Assembly (NCBI GenBank): GCA_031263015.1
Contig: JAISGN010000008.1
Span: 368,555 to 432,554, forward strand
Direction of reading: 5' to 3'
Source of the DNA: Bacteroidales bacterium
GTDB taxonomy: Bacteria > Bacteroidota > Bacteroidia > Bacteroidales > P3
DNA length: 64,000 bases
Shown: in pieces, positions 44,254 to 53,942 of the stretch
How positions within the stretch are numbered: position 1 is the stretch's first letter
Layout: the number at the start of each line of letters is the position of its first letter
Notes under the pieces: model-generated
Databases searched by the model: none
What the model was told of the DNA's origin: nothing
Seen by the model: the letters and a program-made list of their open reading frames with translations, nothing else
Translations under genes and position numbers: made by a program

Positions 44254-45840
44254 ATGTTTAAAAATCACCCAAGAGGTTTGATACCGGCGGCTCTTTCTAA
44301 TATGGGCGAGCGCTTTGGTTATTACATTATGAATGCTGTGCTTGTTCTGTTTTTATGTTCAAAGTTCGGTTTGAGCGAAAAGACCAGCACGATGATTTAT
44401 TCGGTCTTTTATGCGGGGATTTATGTCCTTTCGTTAGTCGGAGGTTTAATCGCCGACAGATTGAGAAATTATAAAGGCACAATCACATCCGGATTGATTG
44501 TTATGGCATCAGGTTATGTTCTTTTGTCCATTCCGATTCTTTCTACGCATGAAAATATCGGCTGGCTCTTACCTTTGACCTGCGTGGCTTTATTTCTCAT
44601 TGCTTTTGGCAACGGTTTGTTTAAGGGAAACTTACAGGCTATCGTCGGACAGATGTATGATAATCCTAAATACTCCAAATACAGAGATTCCGGCTTCCAA
44701 ATATTTTATGTTTTTATCAATATAGGAGGATTAATCGCTCCTTTCGTAGCTCCGCTTTTGAGAAGTTGGTGGTTAAATAGACATGCTTTGACCTACAATG
44801 CCGATTTACCTGCTCTTTGTCATAAATACATGACATACGGAGAAAATATACCTGATGTTATTGACAAGACAGGTAAAGTTGTAACAACAGGAGCAGAACA
44901 ATTTACAAAATTAAATGAATTGATAACAAGCGTGGGAGGAAACATTAGCGACCTTGCTGCTACTTGTTCTCAATACTTGGATGTGTTTAACACAGGAGTA
45001 CATTATTCATTTATAGCATCCGTTGCAGCAATGGTTATATCTCTTGTAATATTCTTATCTACCAAGAAGATTTTCCCTAATCCGATGAAGAAGGAAGCAG
45101 AAATCGTTAATTATACTGCTGAAGAAAAGGCTCAAATGTCAAAGGAAATCAAACAGAGAATATATGCCTTGTTCGCAGTATTAGGAATTGCTGTTGTGTT
45201 CTGGTGGTCTTTCCATCAAAACGGTACTTCCCTATCGCTGTTTGCAAGAGATTTCGTAGTAACTAAGTCAATCGCACCGGAAATATGGCAAGCGGTTAAT
45301 CCGTTCTTTGTTATTGTTCTGACGCCTTTAATAATGTGGTTCTTCGGAGCATTAGGCAAAAGAGGGAAAACAATCTCTACTCCTCGCAAGATTGCAATCG
45401 GTATGGGTATAGCAGCTATTGCTTATCTGTTCCTTACAATCGTTAGCAACCTTGCAGGCTATCCTTCCGCAACAGAGTTCAAAGGAATTGCTGCTGCTAT
45501 TAGTGATGGGCTTAAAATGGGACCTTGGGTTCTTATTGTGATGTATTTCTTTATGACTGTGGCGGAATTGTTCATCTCTCCTTTGGGATTAAGTTTCGTT
45601 TCTAAGGTTGCGCCTAAAAATCTTCAAGGATTATGCCAAGGTTTGTGGCTTGCCGCAACGGCATTAGGCAATTTGCTTTTATGGATAGGTCCTTGGATGT
45701 ATAACAATTGGCCAATATGGCAATGCTGGTTGGTTTTCGCAATCGTTTGCGTTGTTTCAATGTCCGTAATGCTGCTAATGGTGCGTTGGCTTGAAAGAGT
45801 AACGGGCGACAAAGTAGAAGAAATTCCCGAAGAAGCATAA
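44254..45840 (+). CDS. POT/PTR family proton-dependent peptide transporter
   Basis: A 528-residue transporter with 12-14 helices. It begins HPRGLIPAALSNMGERFGYY, which has the ERFxYY half of the family motif ExxERFxYY but Asn where the first Glu is expected; this form is common in Bacteroidetes members. YVFINIGGLIAPFVAPLL and MTVAELFISPLGLSFVSKVA are typical. Imports di- and tripeptides with protons. The region near 180-270 is a long extra loop. Ends in a strong terminator. Confidence 0.92.
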   Translation: MFKNHPRGLIPAALSNMGERFGYYIMNAVLVLFLCSKFGLSEKTSTMIYSVFYAGIYVLSLVGGLIADRLRNYKGTITSGLIVMASGYVLLSIPILSTHENIGWLLPLTCVALFLIAFGNGLFKGNLQAIVGQMYDNPKYSKYRDSGFQIFYVFINIGGLIAPFVAPLLRSWWLNRHALTYNADLPALCHKYMTYGENIPDVIDKTGKVVTTGAEQFTKLNELITSVGGNISDLAATCSQYLDVFNTGVHYSFIASVAAMVISLVIFLSTKKIFPNPMKKEAEIVNYTAEEKAQMSKEIKQRIYALFAVLGIAVVFWWSFHQNGTSLSLFARDFVVTKSIAPEIWQAVNPFFVIVLTPLIMWFFGALGKRGKTISTPRKIAIGMGIAAIAYLFLTIVSNLAGYPSATEFKGIAAAISDGLKMGPWVLIVMYFFMTVAELFISPLGLSFVSKVAPKNLQGLCQGLWLAATALGNLLLWIGPWMYNNWPIWQCWLVFAIVCVVSMSVMLLMVRWLERVTGDKVEEIPEEA

Positions 45841-45862
45841 TAAAACTCTAAAAAAGTTCGTT

Positions 45863-45898
45863 AAAAAGTCCTCATCATTAGTTTGAGGGCTTTTTTTT
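45863..45898 (+). terminator. Intrinsic terminator of the POT transporter gene
   Basis: AAAAAGTCCTCA and TGAGGGCTTTTT form a 12-pair stem (one G-U) around a 9-nt loop, followed by a run of T. Confidence 0.85.
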
Positions 45899-45916
45899 GA
45901 AACAAAAACAAAATAT

Positions 45917-46126
45917 ATGGACTTTCTATTACGGGAAAACGAAGAATACATAGCGTTAATACAACTTTTGAAGGCGGCAAACATTGCTTCAAGCGGTTCG
46001 CAGGCTCAAATAATGGTCATAAACGGCGAAGTAAAACTCAATAACCAAACCGAATTTCGCAAACGTGCCAAAATAAGACGCGGAGATGTCGTTTGTGCGT
46101 ATGGAAAGCAAATAAGAGTAAAATAA
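45917..46126 (+). CDS. S4-domain RNA-binding protein, YbcJ/YaaA-like
   Basis: A 69-residue protein consisting of one S4 domain: LIQLLKAANIASSGSQAQIM, INGEVKLNNQTEFRKRAKIR and RRGDVVCAYGKQIRV. These small proteins bind structured RNA and may associate with ribosomes. A DUF5606 gene follows after 21 bp, so the two form a unit. Confidence 0.9.
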   Translation: MDFLLRENEEYIALIQLLKAANIASSGSQAQIMVINGEVKLNNQTEFRKRAKIRRGDVVCAYGKQIRVK

Positions 46127-46147
46127 CAACAAACAAAAAATAACGAA

Positions 46148-46585
46148 ATGGATTTAAGCAAGATTTTATTCATCACGGGCAAGAGCGGATTGTTCAGTTT
46201 AATCACTCAAACCAAGACAGGAGCGATTATAGAAGACCTTTCAAACGGCAAACGCTTCCCCGTATTTTCTCAAAACAAGATAAGCGTTCTGGATAACATC
46301 TCTATCTACACCGCTGACGGCGATATACCCTTGCCGAAGGTGATGCAGGAGATATATAAGAAAGAAAACGGCGGCAAATGTATTGATTCCACCGCTGCGG
46401 AGGCTGATATACGTTCATATATGGAAGAAATATTGCCGACATACGATAAAGAACAGGTTCATTTGTCGGATATGCGGAAATTATTCTTGTGGTACAATAT
46501 TCTGAACGACAAAAAGATGATAGATTTGGAGCAATCCGAAGAACAGACCGAGCAATCGGAGTCGCCAAAGGAAGAAAACCAATAA
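46148..46585 (+). CDS. DUF5606-family protein
   Basis: A 145-residue protein that begins MDLSKILFITGKSGLFSLIT and continues TGAIIEDLSNGKRFPVFSQN and VSVLDNISIY-type residues, matching the Bacteroidetes family DUF5606 as I recall it. The C-terminus is a Glu/Gln/Ser-rich tail. Function unknown. Transcribed with the S4 gene. Confidence 0.85.
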   Translation: MDLSKILFITGKSGLFSLITQTKTGAIIEDLSNGKRFPVFSQNKISVLDNISIYTADGDIPLPKVMQEIYKKENGGKCIDSTAAEADIRSYMEEILPTYDKEQVHLSDMRKLFLWYNILNDKKMIDLEQSEEQTEQSESPKEENQ

Positions 46586-46650
46586 CGCCATCAACAAATA
46601 ATTTCCTGTAATTTCGTTTCCGCACGGCGTTATTTCCTTTGATAATCAGC

Positions 46651-46797
46651 AAGTCGGATTCGGACAAAATGAAACAGCCTTTCGTAAAAATGAAAGGCTG
46701 TTTTGTTTTCATAAAAGGCTGTTTCATTTTTACCAAACAGCGTTCTGTAAAAATAATGTCAGTCCGACACGGACTAATGTCAGTGCGACACGCACCG
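46651..46797. repeat. 21-bp-register array, 7 units with covarying dyads
   Basis: Phases at 46651 (AAGTCGGATTC), 46672 (AAACAGCCTTT), 46693 and 46714 (AAAGGCTGTTT), 46735 (AAACAGCGTTC), then 46756 and 46777, which carry AATGTCAGTCCGACACGGAC and AATGTCAGTGCGACACGCAC. The last two differ by matched changes on both arms of their dyads. Confidence 0.93.
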
Positions 46798-46842
46798 ATA
46801 TGAGCATTTGGGGCGGGGATACGACAGATTGGAAAAATATTG

Positions 46843-46850
46843 TACCTTTG
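46843..46850 (+). promoter_or_regulatory. -7 box of yidC
   Basis: TACCTTTG 24 bp before the chosen start. It lies inside the longer open frame and supports the later ATG. No well-placed -33 box. Confidence 0.55.
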
Positions 46851-46874
46851 CAACTCATTTTTTTAAGAAACACT

Positions 46875-48848
46875 ATGGACAAAAAATCAATTATAGGTCT
46901 TGTTCTCATCTTTGGAGTGATGATGATGTTCTTTTGGCTCAACAAACCTTCAAAAGAAGAATTGGCAAAGCAGAAAAAATACAACGATTCCATTGCTTCG
47001 GTGCAGATAAAGCAAGAATCCGCCAAGCCGAACAAGGAAGCGGAATTGCCGATTGCCTCAAAAATACGGCAGGGCTTGACTTCCGAAGACAGCATCAAGC
47101 GTTCGGAGGCTCAAAAGACCATATCCGAAAATTATGGTGCGTTTTCAGATGCTTTTGGCGGCGATGTGCAACAAATTAAAGTTGAAAACGAATTGCTCAA
47201 AGCCGATTTCACTTCTCTGGGAGCAATGATTAAGCAAGTTACTTTGAAGGATTATGAGACTTATTCCAAGGATAGTATTCGTTTTTTCACCGATGGCGGC
47301 AATTCTTACGGCTTAAACCTGTCGGCAGGTCAAAAAGTAGTCAGCACAAACGACCTTAACTTCAAAGTCTTTGTTGATAATAAACTCTGCAATTCAAATG
47401 AGCAGATAACAGTTGAGGGTAGCGATTCGGTTATTGTTGCAATGCGGTTGTATGCAACGGCGTCCGACACCAATCAAACGCCCATTGATTATAACTCAAA
47501 CGCCGCTTCATATATAGAATATCGCTATACAATACGGGGAGATGACTATCGGATAGGCTTTAACCTCATTACACATAATATGAAAGGCATAATTACCGAT
47601 GCAAACTCGCTGGAGATGGTGTGGAATGCCGATTTGAAATTGAAGGAACGTGATTTGAAGATAGAGAGACAGGCGTCTTCCATTTATTATAAGGCGACTG
47701 ATGAGGTTGAAAACTTAACTGACGGACGTGATGACAAGGCTGAAGAAAATAGTGTCAAGATTGGTTGGGTTAGTTTCAAACAACAATTCTTTTCTACGGC
47801 AATCATAGCGACCAAAGAGGCTTTCAGTGGCGCTACAATGGAGACTAAAACCGAGATAAAGCCCGATAATACTTATCTTAAGACGATGTCTGCCTCGCTT
47901 TCCATACCTTATGATGCCGATAAGCAGCAGACGGAGTTTAATATGAACTTCTTCTTCGGTCCTAACAAGTATAAGGTCGTTAAGAGTTACGAAATAGATA
48001 TGGAAGAGATAATTCCTTTGGGCTGGGGCTTTGCTCCTTTGCAGTGGATCAACCGTTATGTGATTATTCCCGTCTTTGATTTTCTTCAACAGTTCGGTTG
48101 GAATATGGGAATCATCATTCTTATCCTTACTATAATGGTTAAGATTGTGCTTTTCCCTCTTGCCTACAAGTCTTACTCGTCTTCGGCAAAGATGAGGATA
48201 ATTCAGCCTGAGGTTGCAAAGATAAATGAGAAGTTTCCAAAGCAAGAACAGGCTATGCAGAAGCAACAAGCCGTTATGCAGTTGTATAAACGGGCTGGAA
48301 TCAATCCTATGGCCGGTTGTTTGCCGATGCTGTTGCAGTTTCCTATATTAGTGGCGATGTTTAGGTTCTTTCCTTCTTCCATAGAGTTAAGACAAAAGAG
48401 TTTTCTTTGGGCTCCCGATTTGTCAAGCTACGATTCTATATTGGATTTGCCGTTTTCTATTCCTTTTTACGGGAGTAATGTCTCGCTTTTCTGCTTACTG
48501 ATGACTGTTGCCCAGATTCTTTATACCAGAATGACCATGAAACAGCAGGCTGGCAGCAATGCTATGCCCGGAATGAAGTATATGATGTATCTTATGCCGA
48601 TATTTATGTTGTTTATCTTAAACAGATATTCGGCAGCTTTGAATTATTACTACTTTATTTCTTTATGCTTCACGTTTTTGCAGATGTTCGTAATCCGTAA
48701 GACCATTAACGAACAGAAAGTTTGGAAAACATTGGCGGCAAACAGCAAAAAGCCGATGCAGAAGAGCAAATGGCAGATGCGTATGGAGGCTTTGGAAAAA
48801 CAAAACAAGGCTTTGCAGGCTCAACGCAACAATCAAAAGAGAAGATAG
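46875..48848 (+). CDS. yidC: Membrane protein insertase YidC
   Basis: A 657-residue YidC/Oxa1 insertase. The first helix is residues 5-22 (SIIGLVLIFGVMMMFFWL). The large periplasmic domain follows to about residue 390. The insertase core then has GWNMGIIILILTIMVKIVLF, the basic loop KMRIIQPEVAKINEKFPKQE and NPMAGCLPMLLQFPILVAMF. The C-terminus is basic. It inserts membrane proteins alone or with SecYEG. Confidence 0.95.
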   Translation: MDKKSIIGLVLIFGVMMMFFWLNKPSKEELAKQKKYNDSIASVQIKQESAKPNKEAELPIASKIRQGLTSEDSIKRSEAQKTISENYGAFSDAFGGDVQQIKVENELLKADFTSLGAMIKQVTLKDYETYSKDSIRFFTDGGNSYGLNLSAGQKVVSTNDLNFKVFVDNKLCNSNEQITVEGSDSVIVAMRLYATASDTNQTPIDYNSNAASYIEYRYTIRGDDYRIGFNLITHNMKGIITDANSLEMVWNADLKLKERDLKIERQASSIYYKATDEVENLTDGRDDKAEENSVKIGWVSFKQQFFSTAIIATKEAFSGATMETKTEIKPDNTYLKTMSASLSIPYDADKQQTEFNMNFFFGPNKYKVVKSYEIDMEEIIPLGWGFAPLQWINRYVIIPVFDFLQQFGWNMGIIILILTIMVKIVLFPLAYKSYSSSAKMRIIQPEVAKINEKFPKQEQAMQKQQAVMQLYKRAGINPMAGCLPMLLQFPILVAMFRFFPSSIELRQKSFLWAPDLSSYDSILDLPFSIPFYGSNVSLFCLLMTVAQILYTRMTMKQQAGSNAMPGMKYMMYLMPIFMLFILNRYSAALNYYYFISLCFTFLQMFVIRKTINEQKVWKTLAANSKKPMQKSKWQMRMEALEKQNKALQAQRNNQKRR

Positions 48849-48849
48849 C

Positions 48850-51744
48850 CTATCTTTTAATGGTGAAAGGCTTGCTCACCGGCACGTCATTTACCAATAC
48901 TTTAATGAAATAGGTTCCTGACGGCAGGTTTTCAACGTTTATTGTCATCGGAAGGCTTTCCCATACTTTTAAAACAATGCCTTGTGAATTTATTAGTTGC
49001 CCTTGTTTCAATTCTTTCAAGTCTGATTTTATGTTTATAGTGCCTTGTGTCGGATTTGGATAGATTTGGAAACTCTTTTGCTCATAAGGCACTGCCGAAA
49101 GAGCGTTTGTATTCACCAAAACGACATTAGACCACGGGCTTGGCTCACTTGCAGGGTCGCAAACCGTGCGAACGCGAATCTGATACATATCATTATCAAT
49201 CACATCCCTTATTGTATATTGAGCAAACAGCCATACAGTATCATGATGTAAGTCAATCTCGGTATTTTGTGCCTTATATTCAATTTCCCAATAGTAAATC
49301 ATTCCCGTACTATCCCATTCGCAAATTATTGTTTGCTCGTTTCCTGCCGTTGAATACTCACAATGCAGATTTGAAGGCGGCATACAATTATAGTCTTGTG
49401 CGGTAAAAGCCAATTCCGTGTAGGTTTCAGCCGTATCATTCGTGCTACAAACAGCCTTAACGCCTATTTCATATTCATTATTCAATGTTAAAGTGTCGTA
49501 AGACCAATAGTTAGTGTCGGCAATGCCGAGAATAGTGTCGCCGTTTGTTAGATTGCGAAGTCTGATGAGCCATTGCGTATTGTTCTGATAGGCATTCCAG
49601 TTAATTGCAACGGCATTATGATTTAGCGAAACAAGGTTTAGCCGTTCGGGACTCAAGCATTGGTCGCCTATTGTGAAGTTATATGTTGCGAAAGTATCGT
49701 CAGGATTAATCAATACGTCCTTATTAACAAATGCAAACCTCACTAATGATTCGTTTTCGTACAAAAGCAGGTCGTAGGTCTTGGTTACAAAACTATCAAC
49801 GGCGGTAAGAGTGTCCAAAGGTGTGTATCCGCCGCCATCGGTGTAGATAAGCAACTCGCAATCGTTTGTTGTCTTATAGTTAATGCTTAAATAAGGAGAG
49901 CCAAGCGGCATAAAATCGTAATAAGGCGAAAGAAGAGTGTCGCTGTTTGTACGCCAGCATTGCTCCACATCGCAATATCCTGCCTGCAAACAGCGTATGG
50001 TGTCAGGTAAAGTAACCGAAGGATAGGTGTCTATCGCACTACAATAAGTCTGAAACAGCACTTCATTGCCGTATTGGCTCGTATCCCCGCCATCGGAAAT
50101 ACATCTTACTCTTGCAGTATAGTATGTGTTGGGAATAAGATTTGACAAGGTTATGGTGTTTGTGCTGATTTCCGTTGATATTGCCCCTTCTCCCGTGATG
50201 GAATATTCAAATAAACAGCGGGAAATCTCATCGGGCGATGTCCATACGAAGGATGCTGCCGTGTCAATCAGGTTTGTAAGATGCAAATCAGCAGGAGACG
50301 GAACTAATACAGCCGTATGAAATGTGTCTGTTTGAGACCAGAAACTTTGTTCGCTGCCGCAATCGGCTTGAATGCGATATATATAATTTGTGTTCTCGGT
50401 TAATCCTTCTAAAACCAAGCCTCCATGTGCCGTAACGCTGTCTTCAGGAATGCCGTTCAGCGTTTGCCATACGGTATCTCCCGTTTTGCAATATTGAATG
50501 TTGAAAAGCGTTTGGTCGTTCCTTGAATTCCAATTGACCGTTGCCTGATTCGCCGTAACATTACTATGCCTTAATGAATCCGGAGGGGGACAATAGCGTC
50601 CTGTTATGTAGATATCGTCCAATGCTATGCCCAATGACGAAGCGGAAGTGCTGTTCCATACGAAAGCAATGCGGTTTATGTATCCGTAAGTATTGGTTGG
50701 CATTTCTATGTGCTCACTTTGCCATTGCGGAAAGACCCCCGTATAACTTAAACTGCCTATTTGATAAACGCTTTGCGGCGATTGGTCTGTGCCAATCTGC
50801 GAATTATCAACCAGCATATACACTTTAAGAGCATCATCAGCCGTTTGGGTGTTGCTCTTCCATTTAAAATCAATATAGAAACTTGATGCGGTGTCGGGAA
50901 CATAAAAATCCATAAAAGCATAACTGCGTGTCGGGCTGTCAATACAAGCAGTTGTTGCTCCCTCATCGGAAGAAATGTACATGGATTTTGCTCCCATTGA
51001 TGCCGAACCTGCTGCCGTGCCGATATACCAAGGATTGGATATGCCGTTGATAAATCCTACTCGTTCATTAGCACCTTCGGTTTCAAAATCTATTTGTATC
51101 GGCAGATTCCATACCTGATTCGCCGCCACATAACGCACATTCATATATTTCCAAGCACTTATCCCGCCGCCGCAAAGCCCTTGCACGGCAACCTGATATG
51201 TTTGTGCCGAAGTAAGACCCGACATCGTATAAGCCAAATCGGATATTGTTGCAGCGCTTAGGTCTTCATCGGGATTTATTCCGACTTCTCCGTAAGATAC
51301 TTTCCACAATAATTGTCCCGGAGCCATATCCCATTGGGTTACGAAGCCGTCCTGCGTTGAACTTGCCAACACTAAATTTGATACGCTTTGACATGACGAA
51401 TCGGAAGAGAGGGTTACGAAAGTGGAAATCTCACTCCATGCCGTTGTGTCGCCGTTCCAATCCACCATTTTCACCTTCCAAAAATATCTAAGCCCGACAA
51501 CCAAATCGGAAATCATTACACTGGTGTCCTCAACGGCTATTTCGGTTGCCGAAGACGCCTGTTGAACTTTATAATTCACTATCCAAGAGACCGCATCTCC
51601 GCTTGCGTTCCATGACAACCTTGCAAAATTTTCATACATATCGCTTACGCTCAAATTAGCTGGCGGATTGTATTGAGAAACGTTGGCATTAGCAGTGCAA
51701 ATCACTGCAAAAAAGCCGACCATAAGAGACAAAATTCGTTTCAT
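48850..51744 (-). CDS. Large secreted protein: Fn3 repeats, adhesin-like jelly-roll domain, type IX sorting tail
   Basis: A 964-residue protein with a signal peptide (about residues 1-20, ending TANA). Several Fn3-type modules recur (FARLSWNASGDAVSWIVNYK, ATVNWNSRNDQTLFNIQYC, NAVAINWNAYQNNTQWLIRL). Between them, residues about 215-380 form a MAM/cleaved-adhesin-like module (IDFETEGANERVGFINGISN ... LGIALDDIYITGRY). The tail is a type A sorting domain: FQIYPNPTQGTINIKS ... LPSGTYFIKVLV ... KPFTIKR. It should reach the surface through type IX secretion. Its stop nearly touches that of yidC (convergent, 1 bp apart). Confidence 0.9.
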   Translation of the reverse strand: MKRILSLMVGFFAVICTANANVSQYNPPANLSVSDMYENFARLSWNASGDAVSWIVNYKVQQASSATEIAVEDTSVMISDLVVGLRYFWKVKMVDWNGDTTAWSEISTFVTLSSDSSCQSVSNLVLASSTQDGFVTQWDMAPGQLLWKVSYGEVGINPDEDLSAATISDLAYTMSGLTSAQTYQVAVQGLCGGGISAWKYMNVRYVAANQVWNLPIQIDFETEGANERVGFINGISNPWYIGTAAGSASMGAKSMYISSDEGATTACIDSPTRSYAFMDFYVPDTASSFYIDFKWKSNTQTADDALKVYMLVDNSQIGTDQSPQSVYQIGSLSYTGVFPQWQSEHIEMPTNTYGYINRIAFVWNSTSASSLGIALDDIYITGRYCPPPDSLRHSNVTANQATVNWNSRNDQTLFNIQYCKTGDTVWQTLNGIPEDSVTAHGGLVLEGLTENTNYIYRIQADCGSEQSFWSQTDTFHTAVLVPSPADLHLTNLIDTAASFVWTSPDEISRCLFEYSITGEGAISTEISTNTITLSNLIPNTYYTARVRCISDGGDTSQYGNEVLFQTYCSAIDTYPSVTLPDTIRCLQAGYCDVEQCWRTNSDTLLSPYYDFMPLGSPYLSINYKTTNDCELLIYTDGGGYTPLDTLTAVDSFVTKTYDLLLYENESLVRFAFVNKDVLINPDDTFATYNFTIGDQCLSPERLNLVSLNHNAVAINWNAYQNNTQWLIRLRNLTNGDTILGIADTNYWSYDTLTLNNEYEIGVKAVCSTNDTAETYTELAFTAQDYNCMPPSNLHCEYSTAGNEQTIICEWDSTGMIYYWEIEYKAQNTEIDLHHDTVWLFAQYTIRDVIDNDMYQIRVRTVCDPASEPSPWSNVVLVNTNALSAVPYEQKSFQIYPNPTQGTINIKSDLKELKQGQLINSQGIVLKVWESLPMTINVENLPSGTYFIKVLVNDVPVSKPFTIKR

Positions 51745-51805
51745 ACTTCCAAAAAATGATTTATTTCCCCATTATAAAAACAACAAAAGTAAGAAAAAAG
51801 TAACA

Positions 51806-51984
51806 AAACGCTGTTTGTGCCACACGGACTTATGTTACGTTTTTACCAAAGGCTGTTTCATTCGCACGAAAGGCTGTTTTAGAAAAATGAAACAGCCTTT
51901 TATTTTTCTGAAACAGCCTTTCATAAAAAAATAATGTCAGTGCGACACGCACAAACAGCCTTTTATTTTACTAAAACAAGGTTT
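51806..51984. repeat. 21-bp-register array, 9 phases
   Basis: Phases at 51806 (AAACGCTGTTT), 51827 (weak), 51848 and 51869 (AAAGGCTGTTT), 51890 and 51911 (AAACAGCCTTT), 51932 (TAATGTCAGTG), 51953 (AAACAGCCTTT) and 51974 (AAACAAGGTTT). All are exactly 21 bp apart through orientation and type changes. It lies between divergent genes. Confidence 0.95.
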
Positions 51985-52031
51985 GGTTGGAATAATATCG
52001 GAACAAAAGACAAGGAAATGAAGAAAAAGCG

Positions 52032-52039
52032 TATTTTTG
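52032..52039 (+). promoter_or_regulatory. -7 box of the response regulator gene
   Basis: TATTTTTG 14 bp before the ATG at 52054 and 23 bp before the ATG at 52063. The distance favours the later start. Confidence 0.5.
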
Positions 52040-52053
52040 TGGCTTAAAATACG

Positions 52054-52767
52054 ATGGAAACGATGAAAAAAATCCTTATTGTTGATGATGACCGGAATAT
52101 ATCCGAGATATTGGAGTTTAATTTGAAGAGTGAAGGTTTTGATGTCTTGTGTGTGTTCTCGGCAGAGGAAGCTTTAAATCATTTGGAGGGCGTAGATTTG
52201 ATATTATTGGACGTAATGATGGGCGGAATGTCGGGTTACAAGATGGCAGAGCATATAAGGAAAGAGCAAAACAACACTCCGATAATTTTTCTTACCGCAA
52301 AAGATACCGAAAACGATATGCTGACGGGTTTTTCGGTAGGTGGAGACGATTATATCTCCAAACCATTTTCAATAAAGGAGGTTTCGGCTCGTATAAAGGC
52401 TGTTCTGAAGCGTTCGGAAGCCATTGCACGGCAGTCAAAGGACAATCCCGAAGAATGTATCAAGGTAGGCGACCTGTTTATTGACACAAAACAGAAACAG
52501 ATAAGCATTAAAGGGCAGAATCTTGTGCTTACAAAGACTGAATACGAACTTCTGGTGCTTTTAGCCGCTAACAGCAAACGCTATTTCTCGCGTCAGGAAA
52601 TTATAGACACGCTTTGGAAAGACGCTCCTTATATTACACACCGCACGATTGACGTTCATGTAACACGAATCAGGAAAAAACTCGGCTCTTATGCCTATCT
52701 GTTAATAAATCGTTCGGGTTACGGATACAGACTCAATGTTGAAGAAGCAGGAAAGGATGCAGTATGA
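52054..52767 (+). CDS. OmpR/PhoB-family response regulator
   Basis: A 237-residue two-component regulator. The receiver domain has the acidic pocket (IVDDDRN), the phospho-acceptor Asp53 in LILLDVMMGG and Lys103 in YISKPFS. The C-terminal winged-helix domain has LTKTEYELLVLLAANSKRYF and THRTIDVHVTRIRKKLG. The histidine kinase gene overlaps by 4 nt and must be its partner. METMKK or, three codons on, MKK may be the start. The regulon is unknown. Confidence 0.94.
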   Translation: METMKKILIVDDDRNISEILEFNLKSEGFDVLCVFSAEEALNHLEGVDLILLDVMMGGMSGYKMAEHIRKEQNNTPIIFLTAKDTENDMLTGFSVGGDDYISKPFSIKEVSARIKAVLKRSEAIARQSKDNPEECIKVGDLFIDTKQKQISIKGQNLVLTKTEYELLVLLAANSKRYFSRQEIIDTLWKDAPYITHRTIDVHVTRIRKKLGSYAYLLINRSGYGYRLNVEEAGKDAV

Positions 52768-53834
52768 AAATATTCAATGGTTTAAGGCTGATTAAACGGG
52801 AGAATCACACCAAGAAAGAAAGAGAAAAATTGCTGCAACATATTAGCACCTTGCAGGAAGGTATTTGTTTCTTCTCCTCCGATAAGAAGGTGGAATTTAA
52901 TAATGATTTGTACATTCGCTACATTGAGACTATAACAAAAAGAACATCTAATCCTCTGGCGGTATTTTATGATGAAGCGTTTAACGAACTACACGATTTT
53001 CTGTCTCGTCCTTACGGCAAAGGGGATAGTTTTTACACTCAAATAAACCGACAGGGTAAGATATTTTCCCTTAGTCTCAATATTTTTGAAGACGATAGTT
53101 TTGAAATCATTCTTAATGATATAACAACCGCAGAGGATAAGCAAAAATTAAAACGGGAACTTACCGGCAACATTGCTCATGAGCTGCGAACGCCTGTTGC
53201 AAGCATACGCGGCTATCTTGAAACGCTGCTGAATCAATCTCTTAATGAGGAACAAAGACAGCATTTCCTCACTCGGGCTTATGAGAGTACGCTTACTTTG
53301 TCGGAATTGATAAGTGATATGACGCTTTTGACAAAGATTGATGATGCTCCCCATACTTTTAAGCAGGAGATATTTTCGCTCAATGGAATAATAACCGATT
53401 TGAAAAAAGAGGTATCTGCCGTTTTGCAAGAGAAGAAAATAGATATGCAAAGCGATATCGGCGATGAGGTGCTGATTAAGGCTAACAGGACATTGGTTTA
53501 TAGTGTTTTTCGCAACCTTACCGACAATGCAATAAGGTATGCGGGAGAGAATATATTGATTCGTATCAGCAAATACAAGGAAGATGAGAAGTTTTATTAC
53601 TTCTCGTTTTCCGATACGGGCGTCGGCATAAAGGATGAGAGCCATTTGAACAGATTATTTGAGCGATTCTATCGTCTTAATGAGGGTCGCACTCGGGATA
53701 GCGGCGGTTCGGGATTGGGATTGTCAATAGTTAGGAATGCGATTGCTCTTCACGGCGGATTTATCCTTGCTAAAAACAGAGTGGAAGGCGGTTTGGAGTT
53801 TCTGTTTTCATTGCCTAAGGGCATCTTGCATTGA
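52764..53834 (+). CDS. Sensor histidine kinase without membrane segments
   Basis: A 356-residue kinase. Residues about 25-125 look PAS-like. The dimerisation helix has the phospho-acceptor His139 in NIAHELRTPVASIRGY. The ATPase domain has NLTDNAIRYA, FSDTGVGIKDE and SGGSGLGLSIVRNAIALHGG. Unlike most PhoR-type kinases paired with such regulators, no transmembrane helix is visible, so it probably senses a cytoplasmic signal. Coupled to the regulator gene by ATGA overlap. Confidence 0.92.
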   Translation: MKIFNGLRLIKRENHTKKEREKLLQHISTLQEGICFFSSDKKVEFNNDLYIRYIETITKRTSNPLAVFYDEAFNELHDFLSRPYGKGDSFYTQINRQGKIFSLSLNIFEDDSFEIILNDITTAEDKQKLKRELTGNIAHELRTPVASIRGYLETLLNQSLNEEQRQHFLTRAYESTLTLSELISDMTLLTKIDDAPHTFKQEIFSLNGIITDLKKEVSAVLQEKKIDMQSDIGDEVLIKANRTLVYSVFRNLTDNAIRYAGENILIRISKYKEDEKFYYFSFSDTGVGIKDESHLNRLFERFYRLNEGRTRDSGGSGLGLSIVRNAIALHGGFILAKNRVEGGLEFLFSLPKGILH

Positions 53835-53886
53835 TGTTTGATGAGAAGTTCGGCAATAGTCTATTTTATTGTGCATAAGAATAGAT

Positions 53887-53914
53887 TGGTTTCTTAAAAA
53901 AAATGTATCTTTGC
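53887..53914 (+). promoter_or_regulatory. Promoter of gldF-gldG
   Basis: TTG at 53887-53889 and TATCTTTG at 53907-53914, 17 bp apart, 28 bp before the gldF start. Confidence 0.6.
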
Positions 53915-53942
53915 ATACTCTAAATCAAGAAATTTAACGAAT

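Noticed and set aside
51683..51934. 83-codon open frame with KGCFIRT/KQPFIFL repeats
   Set aside because: Overlaps the signal-peptide end of a real gene and then reads through a 21-bp array; similar ghost frames occur in most arrays and on both strands.
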